Source of the DNA: Seohaeicola sp024304985 | GTDB lineage: Bacteria; Pseudomonadota; Alphaproteobacteria; Rhodobacterales; Rhodobacteraceae | Assembly: GCF_028802875.1 (NCBI RefSeq) | Contig: NZ_JARAMP010000011.1 | Span: 1-64,000, forward strand | Reading direction: 5' to 3' | DNA length: 64,000 nt | Shown here: piece after piece, positions 23,357 to 32,858 of the stretch | How positions within the stretch are numbered: the first letter of the stretch is position 1 | How the letters are laid out: every line of letters starts with the position of its first letter | Program-made: the position numbers and the translations under genes | The notes under the pieces: model-generated | Seen by the model: only the letters and a program-made list of their open reading frames with translations | Databases searched by the model: none | Told to the model about the DNA's origin: nothing

Positions 23357-24583
23357 ATGTCCGCGCCCAAGAAAGTCGTGCTGGCCTATTCCGGCGGCCT
23401 TGATACTTCGATCATCCTGAAATGGCTGCAAACAGAGTATGGTTGCGAGGTCGTGACCTTTACCGCCGATCTGGGTCAGGGTGAGGAGTTGGAGCCTGCC
23501 CGCGCCAAGGCCGAGCTTCTGGGGATCAAGCCCGAGAACATCTATATCGAAGACGTGCGCGAAGAATTCGTGCGCGATTTCGTCTTTCCGATGTTCCGCG
23601 CCAACGCGTTGTATGAGGGGCTGTATCTGCTGGGCACCTCGATCGCGCGGCCGTTGATTTCCAAGCGTCTGGTTGAGATTGCCGCCGAAACCGGGGCCGA
23701 CGCCGTGGCGCATGGCGCGACAGGCAAAGGGAACGATCAGGTGCGGTTCGAACTGTCCGCCTATGCGCTGAACCCCGAGATCAAGGTGATCGCGCCTTGG
23801 CGCATCTGGGATCTGACCAGCCGGACCAAGCTGATCGAATTTGCCGAAACGAACCAGATCCCGATTGCCAAGGACAAGCGCGGCGAGGCGCCGTTCAGCG
23901 TGGATGCGAACCTGCTGCACACCTCGTCCGAGGGTAAGGCGCTGGAGAACCCGGCCGAGCAGGCCCCGGAATATGTCTATCAGCGCACCGTTGCGCCCGA
24001 GGATGCGCCGGATACGCCCGAATACATCGAAGTCAGCTTCGAAAAGGGCGATGCCGTGGCGATCAATGGCGAGGCGATGAGCCCGGCGACGATCCTGACC
24101 AAGCTGAACGAACTGGGCGGCAAGCATGGCATCGGGCGGCTGGATTTCGTGGAGAACCGCTTTGTCGGCATGAAATCGCGCGGCATCTATGAAACGCCCG
24201 GCGGCACTGTCCTGCTTGAGGCGCATCGCGGGATCGAGCAGATCACGCTGGATGCCGGTGCGGGCCACCTGAAGGACAGCATCATGCCGCGCTATGCAGA
24301 GCTGATCTATAACGGGTTCTGGTTCAGCCCCGAGCGTGAGATGCTGCAAGCCTTGATCGACAAGAGCCAGGAACACGTGACCGGGACCGTCAGGCTGAAG
24401 CTTTACAAGGGTCTGGCGACCTGCGTGGGGCGTTGGTCGGATCACAGCCTGTATTCCGAAGCGCATGTGACGTTTGAGGACGATGCCGGGGCCTATGATC
24501 AGAAGGACGCGCAGGGGTTCATTCGGTTGAACGCGCTGCGGCTGAAGCTGATCGCCACGCGGAACCGCCGCGTCAAAGGCTGA
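23357..24583 (+). CDS. argG: Argininosuccinate synthase
   Basis: MSAPKKVVLAYSGGLDTSII holds the SGGLDTS ATP-pyrophosphatase loop. AHGATGKGNDQVRFE, APWRIWDLTSR, SVDANLLHTSSEGKALENP and ETPGGTVLLEAHRGIEQ are conserved. The 408 residues are full length. It joins citrulline and aspartate in arginine synthesis. The gene is a single unit with a strong terminator 24 bases after its stop. Confidence 0.97.
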   Translation: MSAPKKVVLAYSGGLDTSIILKWLQTEYGCEVVTFTADLGQGEELEPARAKAELLGIKPENIYIEDVREEFVRDFVFPMFRANALYEGLYLLGTSIARPLISKRLVEIAAETGADAVAHGATGKGNDQVRFELSAYALNPEIKVIAPWRIWDLTSRTKLIEFAETNQIPIAKDKRGEAPFSVDANLLHTSSEGKALENPAEQAPEYVYQRTVAPEDAPDTPEYIEVSFEKGDAVAINGEAMSPATILTKLNELGGKHGIGRLDFVENRFVGMKSRGIYETPGGTVLLEAHRGIEQITLDAGAGHLKDSIMPRYAELIYNGFWFSPEREMLQALIDKSQEHVTGTVRLKLYKGLATCVGRWSDHSLYSEAHVTFEDDAGAYDQKDAQGFIRLNALRLKLIATRNRRVKG

Positions 24584-24606
24584 ATTAGACACTGATTTGG
24601 CGTGAA

Positions 24607-24629
24607 GGGCGGCTTTCGGCCGCCCTTTT
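24607..24629 (+). terminator. Terminator of argG
   Basis: GGGCGGC (24607-24613) pairs with GCCGCCC (24619-24625) and is followed by TTTT. A typical intrinsic terminator, 23 bases after the argG stop. Confidence 0.85.
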
Positions 24630-24637
24630 GCTTGGGG

Positions 24638-25351
24638 TCAGAGCTTGAGCCCCTCAAGGCGATGGTAATATGGCAGGGCTTGCGCGACCAGATCGCCAGC
24701 GGAACCTGTCAGGGTCGGTGGCGGACCTTCGGCCGGGGCAAACCCGGTTGAGGCATGGACGGCCCCATACCAATGCGGCGCCCAGACCCCGTCCGAAGGG
24801 TGCCCGCCTTTGGGCCAGGACAGCATCGCGGGATCGAAGGGCAAATCGAGCGCAGCGCATAACCGTGCCAGCATCCCGTGCGGGTCGCGGCGGATATCGG
24901 CGGAGTCGATCACCAGCGGAACGATACCTTGCGCGGTCAATTCATCGAAGATCTCGGTCTGCTGGGCGAAGCCGATATCGGCCAGCGTGGGGTTGTCGTA
25001 TTTCGCGCCAAAACTGGCCACGACCCGCGCGGGGTGCCGGATTAGAAACACATGGCGCACCTGTCCGAACCAGTTGCGTGGAACGCCGGGGATCATGTGC
25101 TGGGTCATGTGTTTCTGGTAGAAATGAGGCTTTCCGCCCGGAACCGGCCCTGTCAGAGTCGCTGCCACCGTATTGGGGTCGGTTGGTTGCGACTCGATGA
25201 TCTGATCGCGCATCGGATGATCCAGACCCGTCCGCGCCAGATAAGCGGCGTAGAAAGGTTCGTCCACCACCGCAAAATCAGGGCGCGCGCCAAAGGCATA
25301 CATCATCGCCGTCGATAGATTGCGTGGACCCGACCACATGGCGATCCGCAT
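24638..25351 (-). CDS. Sulfotransferase-like P-loop protein
   Basis: This 237-residue protein begins MRIAMWSGPRNLSTAMMYAF, where WSGPRNLST is the PAPS-binding 5'-phosphosulphate loop pattern; VFLIRHPARVVASFGAKYDN is the 3'-phosphate loop with the conserved Arg/Ser pair. The rest fits the small sulfotransferase-like family often encoded next to class IV aminotransferases in alphaproteobacteria. Substrate unknown. It starts 2 bases after the aminotransferase stop, so the two are co-translated. Confidence 0.78.
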   Translation of the reverse strand: MRIAMWSGPRNLSTAMMYAFGARPDFAVVDEPFYAAYLARTGLDHPMRDQIIESQPTDPNTVAATLTGPVPGGKPHFYQKHMTQHMIPGVPRNWFGQVRHVFLIRHPARVVASFGAKYDNPTLADIGFAQQTEIFDELTAQGIVPLVIDSADIRRDPHGMLARLCAALDLPFDPAMLSWPKGGHPSDGVWAPHWYGAVHASTGFAPAEGPPPTLTGSAGDLVAQALPYYHRLEGLKL

Positions 25352-25353
25352 GA

Positions 25354-26262
25354 TCAGGCCGTTTCCCGCTGGATCAGTGCCTGATATAGCATTCTGATAT
25401 GCTTGGTGAGTGGCCCCATCTGCCCGTCACCGATCTGCCGTCCGTCGATCATGCCGACAGGAGTCTGCGCGCCGAATGTGCCGGTCAGAAACGCCTCATC
25501 CGCGCCGTAGGTGTCGACAAGCGAATAGTTCCTCTCGAACACCGGGATTCCGTTTTCACGGCACAGGTCGATCACCTTTTGCCGCGTGATTCCGTTCATG
25601 CAATAGTCGCCGGTACTGGTCCAGACTTGGCCCTTGCGGACGATGAAGAAGTTGCAGGCGTTGGTCGTGTTCACGAAGCCATGCACATCCAGCATCAACG
25701 CCTCATCGGCGCCGGCCTTTTCGGCGGCAATGCAGGCAAGGATACAATTCAGCTTGGAGTGGCTGTTCAGCTTTGGATCTTGTGTCATCGGCAATCCGCG
25801 CAGATGCGGCACGGTCGCCAGCCGGATCGGGCGCGGAATGCTGGGCTTGGAATGTTCCATGATGATCGCGACCGTCGGCCCTTGCTGCGATAGCTTGGGG
25901 TGCTGGAAGGGGCGCGTCTTGACACCGCGTGTGACCATCAGGCGGGCATGGGCATCCTCGTTCATGCCATTGGCAGACTGTGTGTCTAATACGGCTTGAA
26001 TCACCTGTTCCCGCGTCAGTCCGATATCCAGATCAATGGCTTTGGCTGCTTCGAACAAACGGTCCATATGTTCGCCGATAAAGGCCCATTTGCCGTTATA
26101 GAGGCGGATCCCTTCCCACACGCCGTCACCCAGCATGAAGCCGCTGTCATAGACACTGACCACGGCCTCGGCCTTGGGCACGATGCGACCGTTCAGCCAG
26201 ATCCGGATGGTTTCGTTCCGGGCATCCTCGGCCGCTTGATGGGTGGTTACGTGATCGGTCAT
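25354..26262 (-). CDS. Branched-chain-type (class IV) aminotransferase
   Basis: At 302 residues, with IWLNGRIVPKAEAVVSVYDS, GFMLGDGVWEGIRLYNGKWA, LNSHSKLNCILACIAAEKAG (PLP Lys), and EALMLDVHGFVNTTNACNFF, it is a complete fold-type IV PLP enzyme. The family includes IlvE, D-amino acid aminotransferase and lyases. The segment around EGIRLYNG and the STGDYCMNGITR loop suit a branched-chain or D-amino-acid aminotransferase, but substrate is not settled. It forms a two-gene operon with the sulfotransferase-like gene. Confidence 0.85.
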   Translation of the reverse strand: MTDHVTTHQAAEDARNETIRIWLNGRIVPKAEAVVSVYDSGFMLGDGVWEGIRLYNGKWAFIGEHMDRLFEAAKAIDLDIGLTREQVIQAVLDTQSANGMNEDAHARLMVTRGVKTRPFQHPKLSQQGPTVAIIMEHSKPSIPRPIRLATVPHLRGLPMTQDPKLNSHSKLNCILACIAAEKAGADEALMLDVHGFVNTTNACNFFIVRKGQVWTSTGDYCMNGITRQKVIDLCRENGIPVFERNYSLVDTYGADEAFLTGTFGAQTPVGMIDGRQIGDGQMGPLTKHIRMLYQALIQRETA

Positions 26263-26319
26263 CCGCCTCTCCTGTTTTCAGTCAGGGTAGACCGGAACAG
26301 GGGCGGCGGAAAGACGGCT

Positions 26320-27198
26320 TTAACGCGAGAGTTTCATCTGCTGGATCTCGAGCAGGTCTGGGATCACATCGGCGGTGCCGACCCGCATCACCATCAGCGC
26401 GGCGGCCTGGGTTGCAAGAGCGATCGCCTGCTCCATCGGCATGCCACGATCCAGACCGGCCAACAGGTATCCGGTAAAGGTATCGCCAGCGCCAGTAGTA
26501 TCGACAGGGGTAACCGGCAGTGCCGGAAAATCGCGTATCTGCCGTGTGGCCGCATGATACCAACGGCAGCCCTGCGCCCCCAGCGTCACGATCACATCGG
26601 GTAGACCCAGGTCTTCGGGCCTTTTGCCCAGTGCCACTGTCAGTTGATCCGCCTCGACCGCGTTCAGGATCAGCATGTCGATACGCGGCAACACGGCCCG
26701 CACCGCATCCGCGTCGAACGGAGCCGCAGCATAGACGACACGCAGGCCAAGATCGGAGCCTGTTCTGGCGCAAAACGCCTGTAAATTGGTTTCGTTCTGC
26801 ATCAGAAGAATGTCACCCGGCGATGCCTCGGCCAGCGCCAGACCGATATGATTCTCGGTCAGCGTATGATTGGCACCCGGAGAGATGACGATCGTGTTCT
26901 CTCCTACAGGGTCCAGAAGGACAATCGCGTGGCCGGTGGCCTGCGCGACTACCGCGATATGCCGCGTATCCACCCCGTATTCGGTCAGCACGTCACGCGC
27001 CCAGCGCCCATCGTCGCCAACTGCGCCGATGTGGACAACCCGCGCCGCGCCGCGGGCTGCTGCGACGGACATGTTCGCACCCTTGCCGCCCAGGCCCCGC
27101 CGAAATCCGGTTGCGGCAAGGGTTTCGCCCGGTCGTGGCAAATGCGGGACGGAATACAGCAGATCGGCGTTGATCGAGCCGAGATTGTAGATTGCCAT
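26320..27198 (-). CDS. PfkB-family sugar kinase (ribokinase-like)
   Basis: Start ATG 27198 gives MAIYNLGSINADLLYSVPHL. GFRRGLGGKGANMSVAAARG is the substrate-binding PfkB block 1, and PVDTTGAGDTFTGYLLAGLD contains the anion hole and catalytic Asp. Length is 292 residues. Closest in feel to ribokinase, but the substrate could be another pentose or a nucleoside. It begins 19 bases after the maeB stop, so it may be co-transcribed with maeB. Confidence 0.85.
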   Translation of the reverse strand: MAIYNLGSINADLLYSVPHLPRPGETLAATGFRRGLGGKGANMSVAAARGAARVVHIGAVGDDGRWARDVLTEYGVDTRHIAVVAQATGHAIVLLDPVGENTIVISPGANHTLTENHIGLALAEASPGDILLMQNETNLQAFCARTGSDLGLRVVYAAAPFDADAVRAVLPRIDMLILNAVEADQLTVALGKRPEDLGLPDVIVTLGAQGCRWYHAATRQIRDFPALPVTPVDTTGAGDTFTGYLLAGLDRGMPMEQAIALATQAAALMVMRVGTADVIPDLLEIQQMKLSR

Positions 27199-27217
27199 AT
27201 CGCCCCCGTTTCGCCGG

Positions 27218-29473
27218 TCAGCCTGTCTTGCAGGCGGCCAGCATCGCCATGTTGAGGATGTCATTCGCCGTCGAACTGGTCGAGCAGATCTGGATGGATG
27301 CATCCACGCCAGACAGGATCGGCCCGATTACTGTCGCCCCGGCCATTTCCTGCATCAGTTTGACCGAAATCGAGGCGGAATGGCGGGCGGGCACGACCAG
27401 AATGTTCGCGGGGCCCGTAAGCCGCTGGAACGGATAGGCTGCCTGCGCGCGCGGGTTCAATGCAACATCGACGGTCATCTCGCCTTCGAACTCGAAATCG
27501 ACACCGCGGGTTTCCAGAACCTTCGGCGCGCGATGCATCTTTTCCGCCCGCTCAGAGCGGGGATAGCCGAAGGTCGAGAAGCTGACGAAGGCCACGCGCG
27601 GCTCCAGCCCCAGATCACGCGCCACATCGGCGGCGCGTTCGGCAATGGTGGCCAGATCGTTTTCGTCCGGCCATTCATGCACCAGCGTATCCGAAATAAG
27701 GACAATCCGCCCCTTGTGAAGCAGCGCCGTCACACCCGCCGCCCCATGCGCGGCATCTGCGTCGAAAACGTGGTTGATGAGGTCCATCACGTGGGCCGCC
27801 TTTCGCGTGGCACCGGTGACAAGACCATCCCCATGTCCATGGGCCAGCATCAAGGCGGAGAACACGTGGCGATCGCGCGCGGCCAGCCTGTGCACGTCGT
27901 GCCGGTCAAAGCCTTTGCGTTGCAGGCGTTGATACAGAAATTCCTTGTAAACCTCGAGATGCGGGGTATTGGCGGCGTTGACCACCTCAAGCTCGGCCAC
28001 GGCGTCGGCCATTCCGGCGGCTTCCAGCTTGGCCTTCACATCATAGTCGCGGCCGACGATCAGCGCTTTGCCCAGACCGGAGCGTTGATAGGTGACGGCA
28101 GCGCGCAGAACACGCGGATCATCGCCTTCGGCAAAGATCATGCGCGCCTGATTGGCCCGCGCGCGGGCGTGGATGCCGCGCAGGATATTGGCGGTGGGGT
28201 CCATGCGTCCTTTGAGGCTGACTTCGTAGGCATCCATGTCGATGATGGGACGGCGCGCCGCGCCCGTCTTCATCCCGGCCCGCGCCACGGCGGGCGGAAT
28301 GCGATAGATCAGACGCGGATCGAAGGGCGTCGGGATGATGTAATCCCGTCCAAAGCTGAGGTTCTTGCCATAGGCCATGGCGACTTCGTCCGGCACATCC
28401 TCACGCGCGAGGGCGGCCAGTGCTTCGGCGCAGGCGATTTTCATCTCGTCGTTGATGGCGCGGGCGTGGATGTCCAGCGCACCCCGGAAAAGATAGGGGA
28501 AACCAAGGACGTTATTGACCTGATTGGGGTAGTCCGAACGCCCCGTCGCAACGATTGCATCGGGGCGGACGGCGTGGGCTTCTTCGGGGGTGATTTCGGG
28601 ATCAGGGTTGGCCATGGCGAAAATCACGGGATCGGGGGCCATGGATTCGACCATCGCCGCCGTCACCGCACCCTTGGCTGACACACCAAGAAACACATCC
28701 GCGCCCTTCATCGCCTCTTGCAGCGTGCGCAGATCGGTGCGCGCGGCATGGGCCGATTTCCACTGGTTCATGCCATCAGTGCGGCCTTGATAGATCACGC
28801 CTTTGGTATCGCACATGATGCAGTTGTCCTGCTTTGCGCCCATGGACTTGAGCAGCTCCAGACAGGCGATCCCCGCGGCCCCTGCCCCGTTCAGGACGAT
28901 GCGCACATCCTCGATCTTCTTGCCGGACAAATGCAGTGCGTTGATCAGGCCGGCGGCACAGATTACGGCGGTGCCGTGCTGATCGTCGTGAAAGACGGGA
29001 ATATCCATCACCTCTTTCAGGCGCTGTTCAATGATGAAACATTCAGGCGCCTTGATATCTTCAAGGTTGATACCCCCGAAGGTCGGGCCCATCAGCCGCA
29101 CGGCGTTGATGAAGGCTTCGGGATCTTCGGTGTCCAGTTCGATGTCGATGCTGTTCACATCGGCGAAGCGTTTGAACAGAACCGCCTTGCCTTCCATCAC
29201 AGGCTTGGAGGCCAGCGCCCCAAGGTTTCCCAATCCCAGAACGGCTGTGCCGTTGGAGATCACAGCCACAAGATTGCCCTTGTTGGTATAGTCATAGGCG
29301 GTTTCCGGCGCTGCCGCGATCTCTTCGCAGGGAACGGCGACGCCGGGAGAATAGGCCAGAGACAGATCCCGTTGGGTCGCCATCGGGACGGTCGCCGTCA
29401 CTTCGAACTTGCCGGGGGTCGGCTCCATGTGAAAGGCCAAAGCCTCTTCGCGGGTCAATCTGGTCTTTGTCAT
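27218..29473 (-). CDS. maeB: NADP-type malic enzyme with phosphotransacetylase-like domain
   Basis: Residues 1-430 are malic enzyme: SLAYSPGVAVPCEEIAAAPE, GNLGALASKPVMEGKAVLFK, APECFIIEQRLKEVMDIPVF, HDDQHGTAVICAAGL, and the NADP loop LNGAGAAGIACLELL. Residues 430-751 are a phosphate-acetyltransferase-like domain (IFAEGDDPRVLRAAVTYQRS ... GVDASIQICSTSSTANDILN), which in MaeB proteins is a regulatory module that senses acetyl-CoA. It makes pyruvate and NADPH from malate. Divergent from mutS. Confidence 0.93.
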   Translation of the reverse strand: MTKTRLTREEALAFHMEPTPGKFEVTATVPMATQRDLSLAYSPGVAVPCEEIAAAPETAYDYTNKGNLVAVISNGTAVLGLGNLGALASKPVMEGKAVLFKRFADVNSIDIELDTEDPEAFINAVRLMGPTFGGINLEDIKAPECFIIEQRLKEVMDIPVFHDDQHGTAVICAAGLINALHLSGKKIEDVRIVLNGAGAAGIACLELLKSMGAKQDNCIMCDTKGVIYQGRTDGMNQWKSAHAARTDLRTLQEAMKGADVFLGVSAKGAVTAAMVESMAPDPVIFAMANPDPEITPEEAHAVRPDAIVATGRSDYPNQVNNVLGFPYLFRGALDIHARAINDEMKIACAEALAALAREDVPDEVAMAYGKNLSFGRDYIIPTPFDPRLIYRIPPAVARAGMKTGAARRPIIDMDAYEVSLKGRMDPTANILRGIHARARANQARMIFAEGDDPRVLRAAVTYQRSGLGKALIVGRDYDVKAKLEAAGMADAVAELEVVNAANTPHLEVYKEFLYQRLQRKGFDRHDVHRLAARDRHVFSALMLAHGHGDGLVTGATRKAAHVMDLINHVFDADAAHGAAGVTALLHKGRIVLISDTLVHEWPDENDLATIAERAADVARDLGLEPRVAFVSFSTFGYPRSERAEKMHRAPKVLETRGVDFEFEGEMTVDVALNPRAQAAYPFQRLTGPANILVVPARHSASISVKLMQEMAGATVIGPILSGVDASIQICSTSSTANDILNMAMLAACKTG

Positions 29474-29606
29474 GTGCCTGGCCTGTTTATCTTGCGGGTC
29501 TAGGCGTCATATCCTGCCCGTCCGCGCGCCTCAACGCTTTTGCGTTTTCGGCTTTCACCACATGGGCGGGATTTGTAAGGTCTGGCGGGCAACCGAGGGA
29601 GCTTCC

Positions 29607-32252
29607 GTGACATCTGATTATGCCGCCGCGACGCCGATGATGGCGCAGTATCTGGGGATCAAGGCACAGTATCCGAGTGCCTTGCTATTCTATCGGATGG
29701 GCGACTTTTACGAGATGTTCTTCGACGATGCGGTGGCCGCGTCGCAGGCGCTGGACATCGCGCTGACAAAACGTGGGCAGCATGAGGGGCAGGACATCCC
29801 CATGTGTGGCGTGCCGGTTCATTCCGCGGAAGGGTATCTGCTGACCCTGATCCGTAAAGGATTCCGGGTTGCGGTTTGCGAACAACTGGAGGACCCGGCC
29901 GAGGCCAAGAAACGCGGCGCGAAATCCGTCGTGAAACGCGATGTAGTCCGGCTGGTGACTCCGGGCACGCTGACCGAGGAAACCTTGCTGGAAGCGCGGC
30001 GGAACAACTATCTTTGTGCCTATGCGCTGGTGCGTGATGAAGCGGCGCTGGCATGGGTCGATATTTCGACCGGCGAATGTCATGTGATGCCCTTGTCACC
30101 GGTCAGGTTGGGGCCGGAACTGGCCCGCCTGATGCCATCGGAAGTCGTTGTATCCGAAGCCGCCGAGGCTGATCTGGCGGGAATCGTGACTGAATCTGGC
30201 GCGTCCCTGACGGCTTTGGGCCGCGCGGCCTTTGACAGCACGGGCGCGGAGAAGCGGCTTTGCGCCTTGTATGGAATCGGGTCGCTGGATGCCTTTGGCA
30301 CCTTCAGCCGTGCTGAAGTTTCGGCTCTCGGGGCCGTGGTTGAATATCTGGACATCACGCAGAAGGGCAAACTTCCGCTTCTGCGCCCACCCCTGCGCGA
30401 GGCCGAGGCGGGGGTAATGCAGATTGACGCAGCCACGCGGCGCAATCTGGAACTGACACACGCCCTGTCAGGCGGGCGGGCGGGATCGCTGTTGTCGGCC
30501 ATCGACCGGACCGTGACGGCAGGGGGTGCGCGGTTGCTGGAGCGGCGGCTGTCCAGCCCGTCGCGGGATCTTCAGATCGTGCAGGATCGGCTTGATTCGG
30601 TTGCTTTCGTTTTTGAGAACGGTCGCCTTTGTGCTGATTTGCGGGACGCGCTGCGCAAAGTGCCTGATCTGGACCGTGCCCTGTCACGACTGGCGCTGGA
30701 TCGGGGCGGGCCGCGCGATCTGGCGGCGATCCGCAACGGATTGGAGCAAGCAGACCGCATCGCGGGGCTGATCGATAGGCAGGAATTGCCAACGCTGTTC
30801 GCGGAGTCGGCAACCGATCTGCGTGGCCATGGGGAGTTGCTGGATCTGTTGGGACAGTCCCTTGTCGCGGAACCGCCGCTTCTGGTGCGGGATGGCGGCT
30901 TCATCGCGGCGGGGTATGACGCCGAACTGGATGAGATGCGCAGCCTGCGGGATGAGGGGCGGTCGGTCATCGCGCGGATGCAGACGGATTATGCAGGGCA
31001 GACCGGAATTCCGTCGCTGAAGATCAAGCACAACAACGTGCTGGGTTATTTCATCGAAGTCACCGCCACCCATGCCGAGCGGATGCTGTCGGAACCCTTG
31101 TCGGATATGTTCCGTCACCGCCAAACCACGGCGAACCAGTTGCGGTTCACCACGCCGGATCTGACCGAGATGGAAACCCGCATCCTCAATGCCGGTGGCC
31201 ACGCGCTTGAGATTGAAAAGCGGCTCTATTCCGTGCTGAGGCAAGCCATTCTGGACAGTGCAGCCCGGATCAGCGCCACGGCGCGGGCCTTGTCGGACCT
31301 GGATCTGGCCAGCGCCCTGGCCGATCTGGCGCGGGGCGAGAACTGGACGCGGCCTCATGTCGATAGATCACGCCGTCTTTTGATCGAAGGTGGGCGGCAT
31401 CCGGTTGTGGAACAATCCCTGCGCAAGCAAGGTGGCGTGCCGTTCGTGGCCAATGACTGCGACCTGGGCGATGGGTCGGATATCTGGCTGCTGACCGGGC
31501 CGAATATGGCGGGCAAGTCCACCTTTCTGCGACAGGTCGCGTTGATCGCGCTGTTGGCGCAGATGGGCAGTTTCGTGCCTGCAACACGGGCCGAGATCGG
31601 ACTGGTGAGCCAGTTGTTCAGTCGCGTGGGAGCGTCTGACGATCTGGCGCGGGGGCGGTCCACCTTTATGGTCGAGATGGTCGAGACTGCCGCGATCCTG
31701 AATCAGGCCGATGATCATGCGCTGGTGATCCTGGACGAAATCGGGCGCGGCACCGCGACCTATGACGGGTTGTCCATCGCATGGGCGACGCTGGAACATC
31801 TGCATGACGCGAACCGCTGCCGCGCGCTTTTCGCGACCCACTACCACGAATTGACTGCGCTGGCGGGCAAGTTGCCACGGGTGGATAACGCCACGGTGAC
31901 CGTGAAGGAATTCGAGGGTGACGTGATCTTTCTGCATGAGGTGCGAAAGGGTGCGGCGGACAGATCCTATGGCGTGCAGGTGGCCAAACTGGCAGGTCTG
32001 CCCGAGGCGGTGGTGAACCGTGCCCGCGTGGTTCTGGATGCCTTGGAGAAGGGCGAGCGCGAGGGTGCGGGCAAACAGAAGGCGATCATCGACGACCTGC
32101 CGCTGTTTTCGATGGCGGCACCCCCTCCTCCGCCGGCAAAGCCGAAAGTGTCGAAGCTGGAGGAGCGGATGAACGCCATTCATCCGGACGAGCTGAGTCC
32201 GCGTGAGGCGTTGCAGCTGCTCTATGAATTGAAAGAGGCGTCGCAGTCCTGA
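29607..32252 (+). CDS. mutS: DNA mismatch repair protein MutS
   Basis: GTG at 29607, 6 bases after GAGGGA, gives MTSDYAAATPMMAQYLGIKA; an upstream in-frame ATG exists but adds 45 residues unlike the family. The mismatch-reading FYE triad is in YRMGDFYEMFFDDAV. LTGPNMAGKSTFLRQVALIA is Walker A, LVILDEIGRGTATYDGLSIA Walker B and FATHYHELTALA the switch. C-terminal YELKEASQS region after a helix-turn-helix completes 881 residues. The GTG start is unusual for this window and decided by the ribosome-binding site. Confidence 0.95.
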   Translation: MTSDYAAATPMMAQYLGIKAQYPSALLFYRMGDFYEMFFDDAVAASQALDIALTKRGQHEGQDIPMCGVPVHSAEGYLLTLIRKGFRVAVCEQLEDPAEAKKRGAKSVVKRDVVRLVTPGTLTEETLLEARRNNYLCAYALVRDEAALAWVDISTGECHVMPLSPVRLGPELARLMPSEVVVSEAAEADLAGIVTESGASLTALGRAAFDSTGAEKRLCALYGIGSLDAFGTFSRAEVSALGAVVEYLDITQKGKLPLLRPPLREAEAGVMQIDAATRRNLELTHALSGGRAGSLLSAIDRTVTAGGARLLERRLSSPSRDLQIVQDRLDSVAFVFENGRLCADLRDALRKVPDLDRALSRLALDRGGPRDLAAIRNGLEQADRIAGLIDRQELPTLFAESATDLRGHGELLDLLGQSLVAEPPLLVRDGGFIAAGYDAELDEMRSLRDEGRSVIARMQTDYAGQTGIPSLKIKHNNVLGYFIEVTATHAERMLSEPLSDMFRHRQTTANQLRFTTPDLTEMETRILNAGGHALEIEKRLYSVLRQAILDSAARISATARALSDLDLASALADLARGENWTRPHVDRSRRLLIEGGRHPVVEQSLRKQGGVPFVANDCDLGDGSDIWLLTGPNMAGKSTFLRQVALIALLAQMGSFVPATRAEIGLVSQLFSRVGASDDLARGRSTFMVEMVETAAILNQADDHALVILDEIGRGTATYDGLSIAWATLEHLHDANRCRALFATHYHELTALAGKLPRVDNATVTVKEFEGDVIFLHEVRKGAADRSYGVQVAKLAGLPEAVVNRARVVLDALEKGEREGAGKQKAIIDDLPLFSMAAPPPPPAKPKVSKLEERMNAIHPDELSPREALQLLYELKEASQS

Positions 32253-32289
32253 CCGCGACGCCTTTGTCTTCTGATCGAGTCGCGGTCAG
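32249..32289. terminator. Inverted repeat spanning the stop codons of mutS and grpE
   Basis: CTGACCGCGAC (32249-32259) and GTCGCGGTCAG (32279-32289) are 11-bp perfect inverse complements. One arm contains the mutS TGA, the other the grpE TGA. There is no following T run on either strand; a convergent-gene terminator is the likeliest role. Confidence 0.5.
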
Positions 32290-32849
32290 TTCGCGGGCAT
32301 TGACGACACACCAACCTGCGCGGGACGCAGAAGGCGGTCGTAGAGCATGAACCCATCGCCCGAAACCTGAATGATGTCACCCGCCTTGGTGCCGGGGACT
32401 GGTGCTTCGAACATTGCCTGATGCAGTTGCGGGTCGAACCTGTCGCCCACTTGCGGCGTGATCACGGTGATCCCGTGCTTGCCGAACACGCTGAGCAATT
32501 CGCGCAGGGTCAGCTCGACACCTTCCAGAAGCGGTCCGAAGGCGGCGCGCTGCTCCTCGGTTGCGACTTCAAGTGCCCGCTTGAGGTTGTCATGCACCGG
32601 CAACAGATCGCGTGCCAGCTTGGACCCGCCATATTGCTCGGCTTCGCGGCGGTCTTTTTCAGACCGTTTGCGCGCATTCTCGGCATCGGCCAGAGCACGC
32701 ATGAACCGATCTTTCAGCTCATCACGTTCAGCCCGAAGGCTGTCCAGCTCGATCGCCTCATCGCTGTATTCCATCGAATCCTCGGCATATTCCTCGGCCT
32801 CGGCGGCTTCGATGTCGTCAAGGAAATCGTCTTTTTTCGGCTCTGCCAT
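32286..32849 (-). CDS. grpE: Nucleotide exchange factor GrpE
   Basis: ATG 32849 lies 6 bases after GAGG. The acidic N-terminus is followed by a long coiled coil (LDSLRAERDELKDRFMRALA), and the C-terminal beta domain carries FDPQLHQAMFEAPVPG and LRPAQVGVS. The 187 residues are full length. It releases ADP from DnaK. Next to hrcA as in other alphaproteobacteria; dnaK/dnaJ are elsewhere. Confidence 0.93.
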   Translation of the reverse strand: MAEPKKDDFLDDIEAAEAEEYAEDSMEYSDEAIELDSLRAERDELKDRFMRALADAENARKRSEKDRREAEQYGGSKLARDLLPVHDNLKRALEVATEEQRAAFGPLLEGVELTLRELLSVFGKHGITVITPQVGDRFDPQLHQAMFEAPVPGTKAGDIIQVSGDGFMLYDRLLRPAQVGVSSMPAN

Positions 32850-32858
32850 CACTCACCT

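Noticed and set aside
27380..28681. 433-residue frame opposite maeB.
   Set aside because: Shadow frame; maeB motifs are intact on the other strand.
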